The notes beneath the pieces were generated by a model. That model made no database searches, was not told the origin of the DNA, and worked only from the letters and a program-made list of their open reading frames with translations. Both the position numbers and the translations under genes were made by a program. Below are positions 1 through 10,756 of a DNA stretch of 64,000 nucleotides, piece by piece. This DNA comes from Lepidostoma basale (taxonomy: Eukaryota; Arthropoda; Insecta; Trichoptera; Lepidostomatidae). The stretch spans positions 1,240,001 to 1,304,000 of the forward strand of contig JAHDVF020001350.1 of the NCBI GenBank assembly GCA_022606425.2, in the 5' to 3' direction. Position 1 is the first letter of the stretch. Every line of letters begins with the position of its first letter.

Positions 1-34
1 TAACACAATTTATTCAATTTCATTTGAAATTCTC

Positions 35-121
35 GCGACAGTTGTTTCACTAATCAATGTTAGCATCATCAAGTTAGCACAATCAACTGTTAACGGTTAA
101 CGGTTAACGAAACAGCTGTCA
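35..121. repeat. P1 repeat, degenerate inverted pair of hammerhead-like motifs
   Basis: The minus strand of 35-73 carries TTGATGA, a stem GCTAA/TTAGT, GAAA, the near-palindrome CAACTG and TC. The plus strand of 86-121 keeps only the 3' half (GAAA, CAGCTG, TC); its 5' half is replaced by a short TAACGGT tandem. The downstream P1 tail (AGTGTTTCCGCCAAAACAATGG) lies at about 188-210. Seen directly; the family assignment rests on the other P1 copies. Confidence 0.6.
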
Positions 122-252
122 CATGAACAAATTGTGATATTCTATAACAGAGTTTAATTTAACAGTTAATAATGTTGAAATATCAAAGTGTTTCCGCCAA
201 AACAATGGGTTATTATTTAATTAATTTCATTTTCGAAACTATTTTGTACATT

Positions 253-475
253 TGAAGGCTGGACATTACAAAGGTTTCAAGTGGTATAAAGATAAAGCAA
301 ACAAAATAAGCAAAAACAATTTTTTGCTCCATATGTCACGTACGGGTGGCGTCTTTAGTTTTAATCATTACGCACCTTTGCACAGTTATTGCTCTTTATA
401 TTTAAGATCAATTGGCATCAAAAACTCATTTTAGACTTTATGACCACTTGGCACCTTTGATACGTCCAGCCTTCA
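253..475. mobile_element. short non-autonomous element with ~38-bp terminal inverted repeats
   Basis: The ends TGAAGGCTGGAC and GTCCAGCCTTCA are inverted and the similarity continues inward for about 38 bp through a TCAAGTGG-type block and TATAAAG. The interior has no transposase. Superfamily is not assigned because no clear target duplication is visible. Confidence 0.6.
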
Positions 476-658
476 CGTCATAAACATGTTTCGAGCGCTT
501 GACACCCTTCATCAGTGCAGAAATTTTAAATTTGACACATTTAACATTTAAAAAAAGTATTCGTATAATACAATGTTTTTCAAAAGTGATTCAAATGTCA
601 ATCCACAATACAAAGTGATGGCGAATATGGACTACATATATATTGACCAACTAAATGA

Positions 659-795
659 CCAACTAATAAACCATCAAGACCTCCGGTATGTATTTCCTGA
701 CACACTACTCTCAAATTCTCTACATTCATACATCGTGTCATGCATCGTCAATTTCTCCGACTCTTAACGAAGCCCACATTTAATATTTAATCTTT
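659..795 (-). mobile_element. LINE-A 3'-end fragment
   Basis: The complement matches the last part of the LINE-A protein region: the NRRACMTRCMNVEE block appears as the antisense CATTCATACATCGTGTCATGC. It ends at a decayed CTAATAAACC form of the (GTTA)n tail. Both ends are degraded. Confidence 0.55.
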
Positions 796-839
796 TTTTA
801 ATTTATTGGCAAAAATAGAATATTTCGTTGTTTCGTCGA

Positions 840-1320
840 ACTGTTTTATTTTGAATACGGTTATTATATCACCATATATTTATTGAATTTCCACGAAATT
901 GTCACGAATTTCGCCAATCTGTGTTGGCATCATCTGGTGTTACAAGCAACAACGCCAACTGTTTGTAATACCTGATGATTTCAACACAGGTTGGCGATAC
1001 AGCTCTCGCGACAATTTCGAAGAAAATAAATTTATAAATGTTACTGTAAAAATTCAAAACACTGTTATAATATCACAATTTCTTTTTATTCACTGAGAGT
1101 GTCGCGACAGCTGTTTCGCCAACCGATGTTGGTATCATCTGGTGTTACAATAAATCCAGTTTATTGTAACACCTGATGATGTCAACATCGGTTGGCGAAA
1201 CAGCTGTCGCGACACTCTCAGTGAATAAAAAGAAATTGTGATATTATAACAGTGTTTTAAATTAAAACAATAATAATTGGGAAGTATCATAGTGTTTCGG
1301 CCAAAACAATGGACTATAAA
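840..1320. repeat. two tandem P1 elements, each an inverted pair
   Basis: The first pair is 901-937 (minus) and 972-1008 (plus); the second is 1104-1140 (minus) and 1173-1209 (plus). The second forms an almost perfect hairpin from about 1063 to 1250, centred on AATCCAGT. The plus motif at 1173 is the clearest P1 copy: CTGATGA, one extra T, stem GTCAAC/GTTGGC with loop ATCG, GAAA, palindrome CAGCTG, then TC. The tail module ends near 1315 with TTTCGGCCAAAACAATGG. No coding sequence is present. This looks like a non-autonomous retroelement related to Penelope-type terminal repeats; that assignment is inference. Confidence 0.7.
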
Positions 1321-1447
1321 ATTAAATGACGAATTTGAAAATAAAATAAAATTAGTAATAAATTTCTTTATAATACATTATTTAGTTTAATTCCACTTGA
1401 TTTTATGGGTTCGACCGGTTTGAGAGTTGAAATGTTTACACATAACA

Positions 1448-1515
1448 GTGTTCAAAATTAAACAGTTATTATTGTTGAAGTATTTTAGTATTTCGGCAAA
1501 AACACTGTATGATTA
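1448..1515 (+). repeat. P1 tail module, isolated
   Basis: AAATTAAACAGTTATTATTG followed by GAAGTATTTTAGTATTTCGGC matches the tail found downstream of the P1 motifs. The motif itself is missing. Confidence 0.45.
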
Positions 1516-1844
1516 CTTTCTTTTTAATAAAAGCGTATATTATTTGAACCACCCTACGCGTAATGGGCGGGGCATGAATGAAAGTAGGTGCTTATTTTGG
1601 AAGTAGATTCCGTAAGAATATGAGGTTTTAACCTCTAGGCTATTTGTCGGGACGCTTAAGAGTCGATGATTTATTATAAGGGCTCAGGCCTGGATCTTAC
1701 GTCTTAGCTTTAAGAATCACCTGACTTTACTAGGATTTAAATGTTATTGTGCAATGGGATCATTTCAAAAACAAAGATTTGAAGACTAACATGTACATCC
1801 TACGTGTATTCAAATATATTTTATTTAAATACAATTTATAGTTT
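1516..1844. other. no recognised feature
   Basis: No repeat family, RNA gene or convincing coding exon was recognised here. Confidence 0.5.
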
Positions 1845-2535
1845 AACGATATACGACAGATTTTCAAATGCTGATATAAGCAAGAAATGTAGAGCGGAAG
1901 AAAGTATTATGAACAAAATTATGAAAGGATCAATGCGTTGGTTTGGACATATGACACTGATAATTACCTTCGTCAAAGACAGCATAGATTATTTTATTTG
2001 CCGCGTTGCAGAACCAACCTGCCAATGGTTATGCCTGTGGGTAGGACAATCTTATTGCTTAATCGGATCGCCTCGGAGGTCGACATATTTCGTGACAGTG
2101 TGATTTGCCTCAGGGATGCAATATCAATGTTATGATTATTTCTAATTCTTAACTTTATTTTTATTTTTTAGTTTTTTATGCTTCTCTTTGAATTGTCATA
2201 ATGTAATTGCAAACTATCTGGAAATATGTCTGTAATGTTTGTAATTTTTATTAAAATGAATGAAATGAAATGAAATGACATATTGAACGCATGGATGAAA
2301 GAATTATGGTTAAGAAAGTATACGTTAACGATGTGAATGGAGTACAGAGTCATGAGAGATCTAATAAAACTGGCATGACTAGATTAATCAAATTTTAAAG
2401 GTCGGCCATGTCAAAAGTCGGAAGAATTGACGTGCGTGCATGATTCGATGTATGAATGTGGAATACGCTAGAGACGTGCGTCGGGATCTAGTAGTGTAGC
2501 GGTCCATTCTCTGTGCCTTCCCCTTCGGAACACGG
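1845..2535 (+). mobile_element. LINE-A2 3' fragment split by a CR1-2 insertion
   Basis: 1845-1953 encodes a decayed YDRISNADIRKECRAEEGIMNK block and the WFGHM motif. 2278-2535 resumes with HMERMDERIMVKKVYVNDVNG and continues to the protein end. The two halves are separated by a 324-bp CR1-2 3' end, and the host bases GACATAT occur on both sides (1947-1953 and 2278-2284) as a target duplication. Frameshifts and stops make it non-functional. Confidence 0.75.
1954..2277 (+). mobile_element. CR1-2 LINE 3' end inserted in LINE-A2
   Basis: The first 180 bases encode the CR1-type C-terminus RQRQHRLFYL then RTNLPMVMPVG, ending at a TGA near 2133. An AT-rich 3' untranslated region follows, ending in a GAAAT-type short repeat (about 2256-2277). 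The protein end parallels that of CR1-1 (RTNLPLVTPVGRA) but the tail differs, so this is a second lineage. It is 5'-truncated to 324 bp. Confidence 0.75.
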
Positions 2536-2547
2536 CGTGACGGAATT

Positions 2548-2752
2548 TTAAATGACGATTTTTTTATAAACACCGTTTTTTTCACTTTTGTACTTATTTT
2601 TCTCGACATGTTTCGAATGGTTACACCTTCATCATCGGGAGAACGATATAAACTATGATGAAAGGTAAGCCTTCGAAACATGTCGAGAAAAATAAACTAA
2701 AAAATGGAAAAGACAGTGTATTAATTCATAAAAAATCATCATTACGGAATTC
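2548..2752. repeat. P2 fold-back element with a pair of hammerhead-like motifs
   Basis: Arms at about 2548-2636 and 2653-2752 are inverted copies of each other. The minus strand of 2601-2636 reads CCGATGA, one T, a stem of about six pairs with loop near GTA, GAAA, palindrome CATG and TC. The plus arm repeats GAAA, CATG, TC at 2675-2684 with a shorter AAGG/CCTT stem. Confidence 0.6.
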
Positions 2753-3304
2753 CACAGTGTTATAAATATCGCACGCTAGAACACTGGCTTAACTCAAAAA
2801 AGCAAGTTTTGCTCAATCTGACATGAGTCGGTGTTTTAACAAAAACAGTCGAAAAACAAAGGAATGAAAAAGACCCATATAGTGTAATGGAGGTCAATTG
2901 GCGGATTTTTTATTTAATTTTAACGCGAAACGATGGATAGCGTTAACACAAGACTCTATCTAATGTTAACTCAATTATGACCTAAACCATAATCAGTCAG
3001 TTTACTATTAAGCGTGCGATATATAGCCTTAAGTTTATATAAAATTAACAATTTTAAATATTTGGTTCATGGGATCTTGGGTATATTAGTGTCTCCTGGT
3101 GTAACCATCGTTTTGGAGATCAATGCAGTCAATTGCATATTCAAGAAGTGATGGGTTTGGTGGGCAATTCAGGTTTATTTCCTCCTGCGTATCGGACAGC
3201 TAAACGCGGATATATCTATCTCACTCTGCTACTGCCGGCGGCAAGGTACAGCGTCGAAGGAGAAAAAACGGGTTGTACCCACACATGCGTACATGGCATC
3301 CCCA
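2753..3304. other. no recognised feature
   Basis: The sequence starts with ATTCCACAGTGTTATAA, similar to flanks of other P elements near 6985, 20460 and 31610. Nothing else could be assigned. Confidence 0.4.
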
Positions 3305-3316
3305 TCTGACAATATA

Positions 3317-3690
3317 TTCTTCTTCTTCTTCAAGTGCCCTGTCGGGTCCCCCCAACGTTGGCGATCACCTCGGTGAACCTGTCCCTGTCCTGCGCCGCTC
3401 GGAACACCTCCTCCACACTTCGGATGCCGGTCCACTCCCTCAAGTTTCGCAGCCAGGACATTTGTCTCCTTCCGGGCCCTCGGCGTCCCTCAATTTTTCC
3501 CTCCAAAATCAGTTGGAGAAGGTGGTACTTTTCCCACTCAGTATATGACCCAGATGTGAGATCTTTCGAACCTTGATAGTTGATAACAGTTCCCTGTGAG
3601 CTCTAGCTCGCCTCAGGACTTCGGTATTGGTAACCATGTCTGTCCAGGGAACTCTGAGCATTCGGCGATGGACAATATATTAAACCTCAC
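3317..3690 (-). mobile_element. RTE-G LINE 3' end
   Basis: Reading the minus strand, the sequence encodes a decayed REWTGIRSVEELFRAAQDRD block, then VIANVGGTRQG, followed by a (GAA)n tail at 3317-3331. Upstream parts match the RTE-G copies at 23.8 and 31.1 kb (WTDMVTNTEVLRRAR). It is 5'-truncated and carries frameshifts. Confidence 0.75.
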
Positions 3691-4731
3691 AAATTCTTTG
3701 GATTTCTTTGAGACATCAGCGTGTTACTGTCAGCGATTATTAGAAGTAATGTGTACTCAGTGGCGTGCCTAGGGTCAACCAGTAAGCAAGCCCGTCCGAC
3801 TTTTTTATGTTATAATACAAGAAGAGGGTCACGATAATGTATTTTTTCGGATTAAAAGAGTTTTATCATTCTAAATTAATTGATTTGAAATCTCATTTTA
3901 GGCGCATTGTAAATCTATACAAAAAATAATTTTCTGCGTCATGAAACTCATGTAAATACATTATGATAATAATGTATTTACAAATACAAAAAGAAATATA
4001 TTTAATAATAAATAAGCTGTAAATAGACAATAATAATAAATTTGCTAACACCGAAATATGAATTATAAATAAATGTTCGTAAAGAAATTTCATAATATTT
4101 CTTTTCATAATATTTCTGCACATAACGTAAATGACAGATAACATTCTGACAATAGAAATGAAGTTCATGACACATCGAATAGTAACATACGAGTACTTCA
4201 GAGTGATAAAGCCCGGCTTCAAACCCATACAAAAAATTGTAGCTATATGATTAAAAGCCAAAAATACATAAGTGCGACAATGACCCTTTTACATTTTGCA
4301 AGCCTAAATGAAGCCCATCGAAAACATGAAACAAAACATGTGGACGTAGGCGATTTTGCGGGCATCTCACCTAATGTTAAATATCTTGATTCTAAGCAAG
4401 CATTTGAAAACTGTTCTAGGTCGTTGCACAGAGCTCAAATCTGGTTTCTTCCATCTGAGATAGATCTTATTGTATCGAATGTAACACGGAGTACGTGAGC
4501 CGTACCGAGTCAAGTTCAGATGATGTTGATATTGTTGCGTGGTATAATGTGTTATTACATATTTTATTATCGTATCTTACGGGCACGAGTAACCTTACAT
4601 CTAAACGTTTTCTCGCACGCGTGACCGGAGTATATTTCACTTAAATAGACCGGCGCGTTCGAATATTCCATTTTCTTTGTGTAATCATTAAAATGATTAA
4701 ACTTTTGTTTTTATTTTAACTACTTTCACTT
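3691..4731. other. about 1 kb with no recognised feature
   Basis: AT-rich sequence with only short open frames lacking recognisable motifs, base composition or splice context that would mark an exon. Confidence 0.5.
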
Positions 4732-5287
4732 AACTAGCTAACTAACTGACTAACAATCACGCCGTCTCACTGAAGGGGTAGGCAAAAAGAATGGAATGCC
4801 ACACTTTTCTTTCCTGACATATTCCTTTCGATTCCTCAACATTCATACATCGTGTCATGCACGCGCGTCGATTTCTCTGACTCCTTCATTCAATATTTGA
4901 TTTATTTGATCGTGCCACGTTTTCCACGGTCTTCCTATATTTCTGGTTCCAAATACATCGTTAACATATAATTTTTTTACCATTCTTTCTTCATTCATTC
5001 TTTCCATATGTCCAAACCATCTTAATAATCCTCTCATTATTTTGTTCATAATACCACCATTCGCATCGTATTCACTTCTTATATTTTTATTGTACACTCT
5101 ATAGTACATAGTGTATCTACACATTCTTCTAAGAGATCTAATTTCTACTGCATTTATTGTACTTTCATCTTTCTTTTGCCAGTTCCATGCTTCGCTTCCA
5201 TACGTAAGGGTCGGTAGAAGAACATCATTGTGCACTGCCATTCTAGCTTTTTCGCATAGGTTTTTGTTTGCGATGACAACTTTAACA
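4732..5287 (-). mobile_element. LINE-A1 3' fragment with GTTA tail
   Basis: On the minus strand the fragment encodes MAVHNDVLLPTLTYGSEAWN, the MRSLRRMC-like block, WFGHMERMNEERMVKKLYVN and GRPWKTWHDQ. It reaches the protein end and a (GTTA)n tail at 4732-4755. About 550 bp survive, 5'-truncated in the KNL region. A frame break follows the REIDARA residues. Confidence 0.85.
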
Positions 5288-5455
5288 TACTCGTATGTAT
5301 ATATGTAATAGTATACCCAAATAACCTGTCATGAAGTTCAGATATCTGAGTGTGGAGATATTTAGTTGCAATGATCTGTATAATGGAGTTAAAAAAACAG
5401 ACTTATAATGCAGCAGTTATCCCCGGGATGCGTGAGGGACACTGTTTGGGAGCAT

Positions 5456-5512
5456 CAAATCAAATTAAATCAAATCAGATTATTTCATCAATAGACATTA
5501 CAAAAATATATT
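5456..5512 (-). mobile_element. CR1-1 3' tail fragment
   Basis: The complement matches the last ~55 bases of CR1-1: TTTGTAATGTCTATTGATGA, then a (TTTGA)-type repeat. No coding part is left. Confidence 0.6.
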
Positions 5513-5540
5513 TTATGGCAATTATTGAGACCAGATAAAA

Positions 5541-5578
5541 TAATATATTGGGTATAGTATACTATACCCAATATATTA
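5541..5578. repeat. perfect 38-bp palindrome
   Basis: The two halves are exact reverse complements, centred on GTATAC at 5557-5562. It lies between two CR1-1 pieces of opposite orientation. Confidence 0.9.
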
Positions 5579-6397
5579 ATCAAATGCAATTCATAGATAC
5601 ACAATGAACAACCAGCAACTGGCACATGTATCTACGATGAAGGATCTCGGAATCATCTATGAGAGTAGGCTGACTTTTCGTGCACATATCGAGAGGATTT
5701 GTGGCATTGCACTGAGGATGTTAAGGTTCATCGTCCGGACCGGAAGGGTTTTCAGGGATCCCAATGTGCTCAGAGTCCTAAACAACGCATTGGTTCGGAG
5801 CAGGCTCGAAAGTGGTTCTGTGATATGGAGTCCTCACGAGGCGAGATATTCCGTTATGCTGGAGAGGGTTCAGAAAAAATTTCTGAGGTATCTCTACATG
5901 AGGGAGTACGGTAGTTATCCGTGGCTCTATCCCACGGCATTTCTTCTGGGAATGCTCGAAAACAATTCTTTACAGCTTCGAAGAGATGGACATCTAATAA
6001 CCCATGTCTTCAGATTAATTAAGGGATACTTTGAGAACTCGGCCGTACTGGAGGATGTTGGTCTTTTTGTCCCCGATAGATATCTCCGACAGCGACAGCA
6101 CAGATTGTTTTACCTACCGGCCGCCAGAACCAATCTGCCTCTGGTGACACCGGTGGGAAGAGCAATTAGTCTGCTGAACGCGGTCTCCTCGGAGATCGAC
6201 GTCTTTCATGTTAGTGAAAGTACGTTCAGGGGGCAAATACTATTGACTTTAGAAATCCTAATGTCGAACCATCTCTAATGCGTTCCTGGTACTTTGTTGT
6301 ATTTTTATAATATTTTACCTGTACTTAATAGATGCCTTAAACATTTTCCTGTTTGTAATGTCTATTGAGTTAATAAACTGATTTGGTTGATTGACTG
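5579..6397 (+). pseudogene. CR1-1 LINE, 5'-truncated copy
   Basis: 5604-6278 encodes 224 residues nearly identical to the C-terminus of the CR1-1 ORF2 at 13.5 kb, from MNNQQLAHVSTMKDLGIIYE to the end. This is the region downstream of the reverse transcriptase catalytic core; no catalytic residue is present. Relative to the long copy, about 60 bp are missing between GCAATTC (5593) and ATAGATACAC. The 3' untranslated region ends near 6397 in a decayed TTTGG/TTGA tail. Confidence 0.85.
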
Positions 6398-6999
6398 AAT
6401 TGTATAAAACAGAATAGTTATATACGTATGGGTTTACGTGTTTACTTTTATGAATTAATAATGGAGTTTAACAATACTAACCTTGAATACCTTTAATTGA
6501 TATTAACGCAATCGTATACCTATAAGCAAGTCACTTTAGAAAAGAATATCTTTTCACTACCTCATTCGATTTAGTAATAATTATTGCGACACCAGAAATA
6601 TAATAATACAAAGATTCATTCATGTGTCTTAACAGATGTCAACGTTTGTCATAAGTACTCGGGGTGACATGTGGCAGGAGAGATCGAGTAGGAGCTTACA
6701 TTATTTGAATTGGCAAACACTCGTTTTTTTCTGTTCGTGAGAATTCGTAATATGAAATTATATTTATTCCCAGAGCTAAGTAAGACGCCCGACACTGATC
6801 CATAACTTGTAGTGCCTTTCAAATCTTTTTTTTAAAACACTTTTATCGTGCACTTGATTCAAGAGTATTTCAACAGACTGGGTGGTATATATAATATGAA
6901 AAGTGGTACTCATTGCACTTCAATTCCCAAATACGACGTTTTATCAAATATCAAACATATTGTAGGCTAAGGCATTAACAATGTGGAATTCCATAGTAA
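6398..6999. other. no recognised feature
   Basis: No coding or repeat assignment. GGCATTAACAATGTGGAATTC near 6971 resembles sequence flanking P elements elsewhere in the window. Confidence 0.4.
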
Positions 7000-7400
7000 T
7001 CTTCCGGTCTCAATCTAATGATTGGTCTGCAGCAAGGCGACGCATCTCCTCTTCCACTCCGCTCGGTCCTCGGCAACTCTCTTCAACTTCGCATAACGTG
7101 CAGCCCATATCTCGGCAAATCTGGTTTGGTCTAGGTCGTCCTCTGCCAATCGATCCCTTGACCATTCCCTCCACATCATGTAGGAAACATTCGTGTTGCA
7201 ACACATGACCAATCCATTTTACGCGCCTCTCCGATATGGTGTTCAACATGTGCCTATTCTCTTCAACTCTGCTGAGAAATTCTTCATTTGTAATGTGGTC
7301 CCTCCATGAAACATGGGCAACTCGTCGGTAGGTCCACATCTCAAATGCCTCCAGCCTTTTGCGCTCTCTTTCGCCCAGGCACCAAGTCTCAAACCAATGT
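7000..7400 (-). mobile_element. RTE-H LINE 3' fragment
   Basis: The minus strand encodes KRLEAFEMWTYRRVAHVSWR, then DHITNEEFLSRV, ISERRVKWIGHVLQHE, a GSIGRGRPRPNQI block and a final DRAEW-like segment. The order (EMWxYRR, RxxWIGHVL, GRGRPR) is the standard C-terminal module of arthropod RTE-like LINEs. There is no reverse transcriptase core. Confidence 0.75.
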
Positions 7401-7586
7401 TTTTATGAGTTGTGTTAGGAGGTTCAGGTCTGTGTTGTTGGATTCGAATATTTTAGACTTTTTGTTTAAGGCAAGATTAGTCTGGTTTGTTTACATAAAC
7501 GTTTTTCACCATTATGTCTTCTCTCATTCTTTCCACGTGTCCAAACCATCTTGACGACCCTTTCATTATTTTGTTCGAATGCTAGT

Positions 7587-7742
7587 TTTTTTCTTCTTCT
7601 TCTTCCTATTCCTCCTCTTCTTCTTCGTCTTCCTTTTCTCTTCTTTGTCCTCTTCTTCCTCTTCTTCCTCTTCTTCCTCTTCTTCCCCTTCTTTCTAATC
7701 TTCCCCTTCTTCGTCTACTTCCTTTTCTTCTTCTTATTTATC
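7587..7742. repeat. TTC-rich polypyrimidine tract
   Basis: An imperfect (TTCTTCTTCC)-type low-complexity tract within the LINE-A copy. It could have grown from a (GAA)n LINE tail in minus orientation. Any open frame through it (LFFLFFLFF) is not a protein gene. Confidence 0.8.
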
Positions 7743-7985
7743 ATTATTTCCATGTGTCAAAACCATCTGAACGACTCTTTCATAATTTTGCTCATAACAA
7801 TTTCATTCGCACCGCATTCACTTCTTATATTTGCACTTATTTTGCACACCCTATCATATACAGATTTAGATATCTACCTATCATATACACATCTTAGAGA
7901 TCCCATTTCTATCGCATTTATTCTATATTTGACAGTTCCATGCTTCACTTCCATACATAAGTATGGACGTGCGACATGTACAATA

Positions 7986-8350
7986 AGTGCTTTAATAACA
8001 TCGATGTGTTCCATCTTAATAAAAGTGATTTTAAAAAAATGGTTGGAGCAACCCTTCGGGGCGAATGAAACTAGTTACTTAACTTTTTCTTTTCTTGTCT
8101 TTTTCTTTTTTTTTACATTTTTAAATTATAATTCATCTTTAATTATTCTTTATTACTAATACTACTAGTTTTCTCTTTAACTTATCAAAGTGTTACTTTA
8201 TTATTCTTATATATTTAACCTTATGTCAGTTGTTATATAATATTTGTGGTAGCATGTAATTGGCCTAGTTTAGTTGTCTCTGTGTGTTTATATTCATATA
8301 CTGTAATTGCTGTTTGTTACCCTCAATAATAAAATAATAAAAATAAAAAT
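7986..8350 (+). mobile_element. unassigned retroelement 3' end with A-rich tail
   Basis: It interrupts minus LINE-A between CATACATAAG and AAGGGTTGG and ends in AATAAAATAATAAAAATAAA. This looks like a 3' untranslated region deposited by reverse transcription. No coding motif remains. Confidence 0.4.
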
Positions 8351-8400
8351 AAGGGTTGGAACAAGAACACCATTGTGCGCCTGCCATCTGAGCTTCTCAT

Positions 8401-8817
8401 TTAATATAAAAGTAGGTTAATCGACAATTTAGCAAGTTATTCTCGGAACACCTTTCATTTCGAGTCATAATTATTAAAAACCTGTCATTGAGCAGCTAAA
8501 GGTTGCGATTTAATTTGCTCCTTGAATGAAATTTCGAGTGCGGCATAAGAGCCAACATCTGATTTCAGAATGACCTACAGAGAAGAGAATAGCGAGTATT
8601 GTTTTGTAATTTGGCCCTTATAGCATTACATCAAGATGCTCTAAAGTACTTTACGCTATACGAAGGTTTGAATTAAATTTTTCTTGAAACTATAAAGGTA
8701 TTACAGATTTACTATTTTTACAGATTAAATAACTTTTAATTTTTAAGATAAACAAATGTATTTACTGAAATCTCTTGATTGAAGTTCATTTTAAATCTTA
8801 TTCACAGTCGTATTCCT
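8401..8817. other. no recognised feature
   Basis: Unassigned AT-rich sequence. Confidence 0.4.
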
Positions 8818-9195
8818 CAATATTGAGGGTCGTGTCCATCCTGTAAACTATTGACCATGGCACGCCATGCGCTCCTGTCATCCGTAAGTCTCCAGGCTGT
8901 AGCTAATGAGAGGCCAGTCATAACCCTGATTTGATCGGACCAGCGGCTTGGTGGTCGTCCATGTGGTCACCTTTCCTCCACTTTGCCCATGATGATGAGC
9001 TTTTCAAGGTTGTCCTAATCTCTCCGGGCTATGTGTCCAAAATATTTCAGCACTCTCTGAGAACATATCCGCGAGAGTCTTGCCTTGATACCCAGCTGGT
9101 CAATGATTGACTGGTTTGTTCTTGTTGCTGTCCAGGGTATACGCAGCATTCGTCGCCAGCATCACATCTCGAAAGTATCAATTTTAGACCTCTCT
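8818..9195 (-). mobile_element. RTE-I LINE 3' fragment
   Basis: The minus strand encodes MLRIPWTATRTNQSIIDQLG, then IKARLSRICSQRVLKYFGHI, a decayed GRPPSRWSDQIR block and a terminal RLTDDRSAWRAMV segment. This is the C-terminal module of an RTE-like LINE distinct from the other lineages here. Stops interrupt it. Confidence 0.65.
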
Positions 9196-9224
9196 GATGT
9201 TTGCATAGTTATTTTAAATAATAA

Positions 9225-9330
9225 TTCAATAAAACGATGTTTTTGAACTATTTCCACTTTTATCTTTATTTCGACAGCGACCGGTTTCGCTAGATAGACT
9301 GGTGTCCAAGTATTTAAAAAACATCGTTCT
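9225..9330 (-). repeat. P3 repeat with hammerhead-like 3' half
   Basis: The minus strand of 9277-9310 has a short stem, GAAA, palindrome CCGG and TC followed by GC. The 5' core is too decayed to read. A second P3 copy is at 23.25-23.40 kb. Confidence 0.5.
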
Positions 9331-9342
9331 ATATTATCGGTT

Positions 9343-9605
9343 AAGTAAGTATACGTTAATGATGTAAATGGAGTACGGAGTCGAGGCAGACCGATGAAAA
9401 CATGGCATGACCAAATTAATCAAATTTTAAAGGTTGGACATGTGTTAGAAGTCGGAAGAATCGACGTGCGTGTATGACTCGTTGTACGAATGTGGAGGAC
9501 ACTAGAAAAGTGTGCCAGGATAGAGTAGTGTGGTGGTCCATTCTCTCTGCCTACGCCTACGGGGAAACGGTGTGATGGTTTGTTGTTGTTGTTGTTGTTG
9601 TTGTC
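9343..9605 (+). mobile_element. LINE-A2 3' end with TTG tail
   Basis: Encodes VYVNDVNGVRSRGRPMKTWH, the NRRACMTRCTNVEDT-like block and SAYAYGETV, then TGA and a (TTG)n tail at 9576-9603. The tail separates the A2 subfamily from the (GTTA)n copies. Confidence 0.75.
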
Positions 9606-9804
9606 GTTCTATTTATTTATTATTTAACATTATATTATTTGTTTATTGAATAATAATATAAAAGAAGTTTAATAATCATATAATATGGATGTGACACATT
9701 TTACCATGTTGGGCATTGTCAAATTAAATTTGATACATAGCAAATAGTAAATTCAATATTAAATTTCTCTATACAAAATGTTTACACAAACGGAGGATGA
9801 TAGT

Positions 9805-10490
9805 TTTATTTGAATTTGTGTATTTAGGAAGCAAGTTCACATTAGGTGGCCGAACGGACAGTTATGTCGAAAGAAGGGTTGGTGCGGGTTACAAAGTGAA
9901 TAGAGCTTTAAAAACTAACTAACTAACTAACTTACTAACCATCACGCCATTTCCTCGGAGGGGTAGGCAGAGAGGATGGATCGCCACAATGGTCTGTCCT
10001 GGCATACCTCTCGGGCTTCATCTACATTCATACATCGTACCATGCACGCACGTCGATTATTCCGACTTCGAATGTGGCCGCCTTTTAGTAATTGATTGGT
10101 CATGCCATGTTTTCCTCGGTCGTCCTCGGCTTCTTTTCCCACTCACGCTGCTTGTGTACAACTTTTTAACCATTCTACTCTCATCCATTCGTTCCATATG
10201 TCCAAACCATCTCAGGGATCCTTTTTTAATTTTATTCATGATGCAGTCATCTGCCTTTAAAAACTAATTGGAAACAAAAATGTATCAATGAAAGCAAAAA
10301 TGACCGTTCACCGAGGACTTTTAGTACCAACCCTGATGTAAGGAAGTGAAACATGCCACCGGCAGAAGAAGGAGGATTTCAGAATAAATATGGTAGAGAC
10401 GAGATCCATCCAGAGAACGGATGTATTTAATTTTAATCTCTTTGCTTAGCCCTCCGGGGAAACGACGTAATGGATTGTTATTGTTTGTTG
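9805..10490 (+). mobile_element. LINE-A2 fragment interrupted by a LINE-A3 copy
   Basis: 9805-9918 encodes the FVYLGSKFTLGGRTDSYVER block up to NRALK; 10255-10490 continues through MKAKMTVHRGLLVPTLM and reaches a decayed end. CTTTAAAAACTAA is present at both edges of the insert (9906-9918, 10255-10267). Confidence 0.75.
9919..10254 (-). mobile_element. LINE-A3 3' end nested in LINE-A2
   Basis: The minus strand encodes MNKIKKGSLRWFGHMERMDE, SRMVKKLYTSSVSGKRSRGR and PRKTWHDQSITKRR, then the terminal SAYPSEEMA and a (GTTA)n tail at 9919-9948. It is 5'-truncated at 336 bp and flanked by a perfect 13-bp target duplication. Confidence 0.85.
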
Positions 10491-10496
10491 TTATGG

Positions 10497-10712
10497 AGAA
10501 ATCGCATAATTAGTATAACAAAAATAAAAGAGTTTCAAGTTTATGTTATCATAGCAGAAGATTGATTTCATTTTATTAAACGTAGCTCTTGATGCCTCAA
10601 TTCTGAATTTTATCTCTACATCTGGGTCAAGAGATTGCGTTAGTGTGCTGCCTAGGTATTTAAATTTTTCCACCCTTTCAACGTTACGGCCGTTCAAATG
10701 CAATATTGACCC
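10497..10712 (-). mobile_element. RTE-G LINE fragment
   Basis: The minus strand encodes HLNGRNVERVEKFKYLGSTL, TQSLDPDVEIKFRIEAS and RATFNKMKS, matching the RTE-G copy at 23.9 kb. The region lies just after the catalytic core. Both ends are lost. Confidence 0.7.
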
Positions 10713-10725
10713 ACTGTTTTTTTTT

Positions 10726-10756
<31 letters not shown>

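Larger units (their letters stand above)
7505..8400 (-). mobile_element. LINE-A fragment interrupted by a TTC tract and another 3' end
   Basis: Minus-strand LINE-A blocks occur at 7505-7586 (GSSRWFGHVERMRE region), 7745-7985 (MSKIMKESFRWF through NCQI) and 8351-8400. They are separated by the pyrimidine tract and by a ~365-bp A-tailed insert at 7986-8350. Heavily decayed. Confidence 0.65.

Noticed and set aside
4247..4498. 83-residue frame as a host exon
   Set aside because: No motif, no splice context and composition like its surroundings.
7551..8159. 202-residue frame rich in Phe and Leu
   Set aside because: Produced by the TTC tract and a LINE-A antisense; hydrophobic by composition, not a membrane protein.
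9919..9948. CTAACTAACTAAC arrays as CRISPR or tandem satellite
   Set aside because: They are the antisense LINE-A tails; there are no spacers, and the genome is eukaryotic.
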